A DNA stretch of 63,586 nt, taken from assembly GCA_003553225.1 (NCBI GenBank), contig PWDW01000166.1:1-63586 (forward strand), written 5' to 3'. Numbering within the stretch: the first letter of the stretch is position 1; each line of letters opens with the position of its first letter. This document shows positions 62,105-63,586 of this stretch, piece after piece. Made by a program: the position numbers and the translations under genes. Origin of the DNA: Halanaerobiaceae bacterium (GTDB taxonomy: Bacteria > Bacillota > Halanaerobiia > Halanaerobiales > Halarsenatibacteraceae). Under the pieces are notes generated by a model. The model did not search any database. It saw nothing but the letters and a program-made list of their open reading frames with translations, and was not told the DNA's origin.

Positions 62105-63502
62105 ATGATAAAATTGAAGAATAATGAAAATATATTCAAACCTCTGGATAAAGTTGAAATAGAAAAAGTTGGTAGAGGGAAGATTGTGGTATATGATGGT
62201 GAGGTTAGAAAGTATGTTGAGAGTGATGCCGGGGATATAACTCAATTTATGGTGAGTGGTAGTCTGGGAAATCATATAGTATTTTATTTAGATGAAAATG
62301 ATAAAATACAGGATAAAATCACATTTAAAGTGGACTGTAAAACTGAAATCAAAGAAAATACAGGTAAATATGAGACTTTATTAAATAGGTTATATAATAC
62401 TCTTTATCAGGATTGGACCAAGGGATATACAAAATTTTTAAGAATCAGGGGTAAACAATATAAATATTATGTTTCATGGTTGAGAGATCATGTACATGCG
62501 TTAAAAGGGATGAAATACTGGGATAGTGACATAAAAACTGGAATAGAACTTTATTCTGATTCTCAAAGAGAAGATGGGATGATTTGGGACAAATGTAAGG
62601 AAATGTGTCATTCTGAAAAACAAACCTGGCGTGATATAGAGTTTGCCAGAGGTGATTTTGTTCGTAAAATTCCCGGTAATCCTACCCGGCGCTGGATGAG
62701 AATTCCTGTGGAAAATGATGTGGAATTTCTTTATCTGGAAGGAATTTATTATACCTGGAAAGCCTGTGGTGATGATCAATGGATGGAAGAGCAACTAGAT
62801 AATGCGATTAAAGCTGTACAGTATTCCACCAGTGATGATTATCGCTGGAGTGATAAATATCAGCTTTTAAAGAGAGGTTATACAATAGATACCTGGGATT
62901 TTCAGAGTGCAGATGATGTTAAAAGGAATAGTACGGGAACTATTATGAGGATTAATCCTGAAACCGGTGAATTTAATATATTTTATGGTGATAATACGGG
63001 AATGGCTGTCAGTTGTGAATATTTGGCTGAGATGCTTCGAGTTGTTGGGCGGGAAAATGAAGCAGAAAAATATGAAAAACTGGCTAATAATTTGCGAGAT
63101 AGATTAAATAAAATTTCCTGGAACGGCAATTTTTACACACATATGGTACCGGAAAACCCAGATGTTAAAAGAGATTTGGGAGATACCCCAACTGAAAAAC
63201 AGGTTACTCTATCTAATGCTTATTCTCTTAACCGGGGAATAGAACATAATAAATGTGTTGAAATTATCAAGACATATCAAAAAATTAAAGAAGAAATGCC
63301 GGAAAGTTCTCCTGGTGAATGGTACAATTGTTATCCTCCTTTTGAAAAAGGCTTTCATCTTGACAAATGGGAGTATATGAATGGAGGGGTTAGTACAATT
63401 ACTGCTGGCGAACTGGCCCGGGGAGCTTTTGAACATGGTTATGAAAAATATGGTGTTGATATATTACAAGACATCCAATGTAAAGTAAAAATATTACAGT
63501 AA
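62105..63502 (+). pseudogene. Truncated paralogue of the six-hairpin glycosidase
   Basis: ATG 62105 follows TTGGAGG. The 465-residue frame matches residues 1 to about 455 of the 848-residue enzyme at 34969-37515 at high identity, for example YVSWLRDHVHALKGMKYWD and PGEWYNCYPPFEKGF. At about 63469, right after VDILQ, it switches to an unrelated tail (DIQCKVKILQ) and stops. The remaining sequence to the window end shows no continuation. The C-terminal half and beta-sandwich are missing, so it is probably inactive, unless a continuation lies beyond the window after an insertion. Confidence 0.75.
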
Positions 63503-63586
63503 AAATATGGTAATGAAAATTTAGCTACAGTATCCCACTATTTAAATATTCAATTTTTAAAAATCGATTAAATAGGGTTAAAACCA

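Noticed and set aside
62105-63502. Intact shorter enzyme rather than a pseudogene
   Set aside because: The homology to the full-length paralogue ends abruptly in mid-domain with an unrelated ten-residue tail, and the C-terminal half of the fold is absent.

Overview
The window reads as a carbohydrate-utilisation region of a low-GC, diderm (outer-membrane-bearing) member of the Firmicutes, most likely Halanaerobiales. Three observations support this. The genes are AT-rich with Gram-positive-type ribosome-binding sites (AGGAGG) and occasional TTG/GTG starts. The three ABC solute-binding proteins have signal peptidase I type leaders (…A-x-A) and no lipobox cysteine, which suits a true periplasm. 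One secreted enzyme (14597-16996) ends in what looks like an outer-membrane beta-barrel with a terminal Phe. The taxonomic call is inference; no rRNA or housekeeping marker is present, only an MreB paralogue.

Region 1 (about 1-20 kb, visibly more GC-rich). A GH130-type enzyme is followed by a five-gene cassette: NHL-TPR-Yip1 membrane protein, large secreted DUF5696-like protein, two MalF/MalG-type permeases and a solute-binding protein. The cassette ends at a strong terminator. A membrane-anchored helical glycosidase-like protein, a DUF1861-like propeller protein and a LacI regulator follow. Next come a 5'-nucleotidase fused to a C-terminal beta-barrel, a small DUF4097-like protein and an MreB paralogue. 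A lone solute-binding protein gene on the minus strand closes the region.

Region 2 (about 20.4-31 kb, more AT-rich). A second LacI regulator, a broken glycosidase gene and a second paralogous copy of the five-gene cassette. The promoters of the regulator gene and of cassette 2 each carry the same 14-bp operator-like sequence centred on ACGT, so this is a readable regulatory circuit. Neither cassette encodes an ATPase, so a shared MsmK/MalK-type ATPase must lie elsewhere.

Region 3 (about 31-63.6 kb). A one-strand run of polysaccharide-degradation genes: secreted GH30-type, GH140/DUF4038-type, an 848-residue six-hairpin glycosidase, GH3, GH127, GH4, GH2 beta-mannosidase-like, DUF5060/DUF5605-type, two sugar isomerase/epimerase TIM barrels, a GH32/43-like propeller enzyme, secreted GH5 with a C-terminal discoidin-like domain, GH78 alpha-L-rhamnosidase and three sulfatases. 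Only the GH30 and GH5 enzymes have signal peptides. The model is limited extracellular cleavage, import of (sulfated) oligosaccharides by the cassettes, and cytoplasmic desulfation and trimming. Substrate assignment is inference: xylan or mannan plus a sulfated, rhamnose- and arabinose-containing glycan.

The long intergenic gaps of region 3 hold decayed genes that can still be read: an acetylxylan-esterase-like hydrolase, a DDE transposase, two CBM6-like fragments, a possible glycyl-radical-enzyme fragment, the C-terminus of a GH10 xylanase, and a truncated paralogue of the six-hairpin glycosidase at the right edge. The locus therefore looks like an accessory island in turnover, losing xylan-related functions while keeping others.
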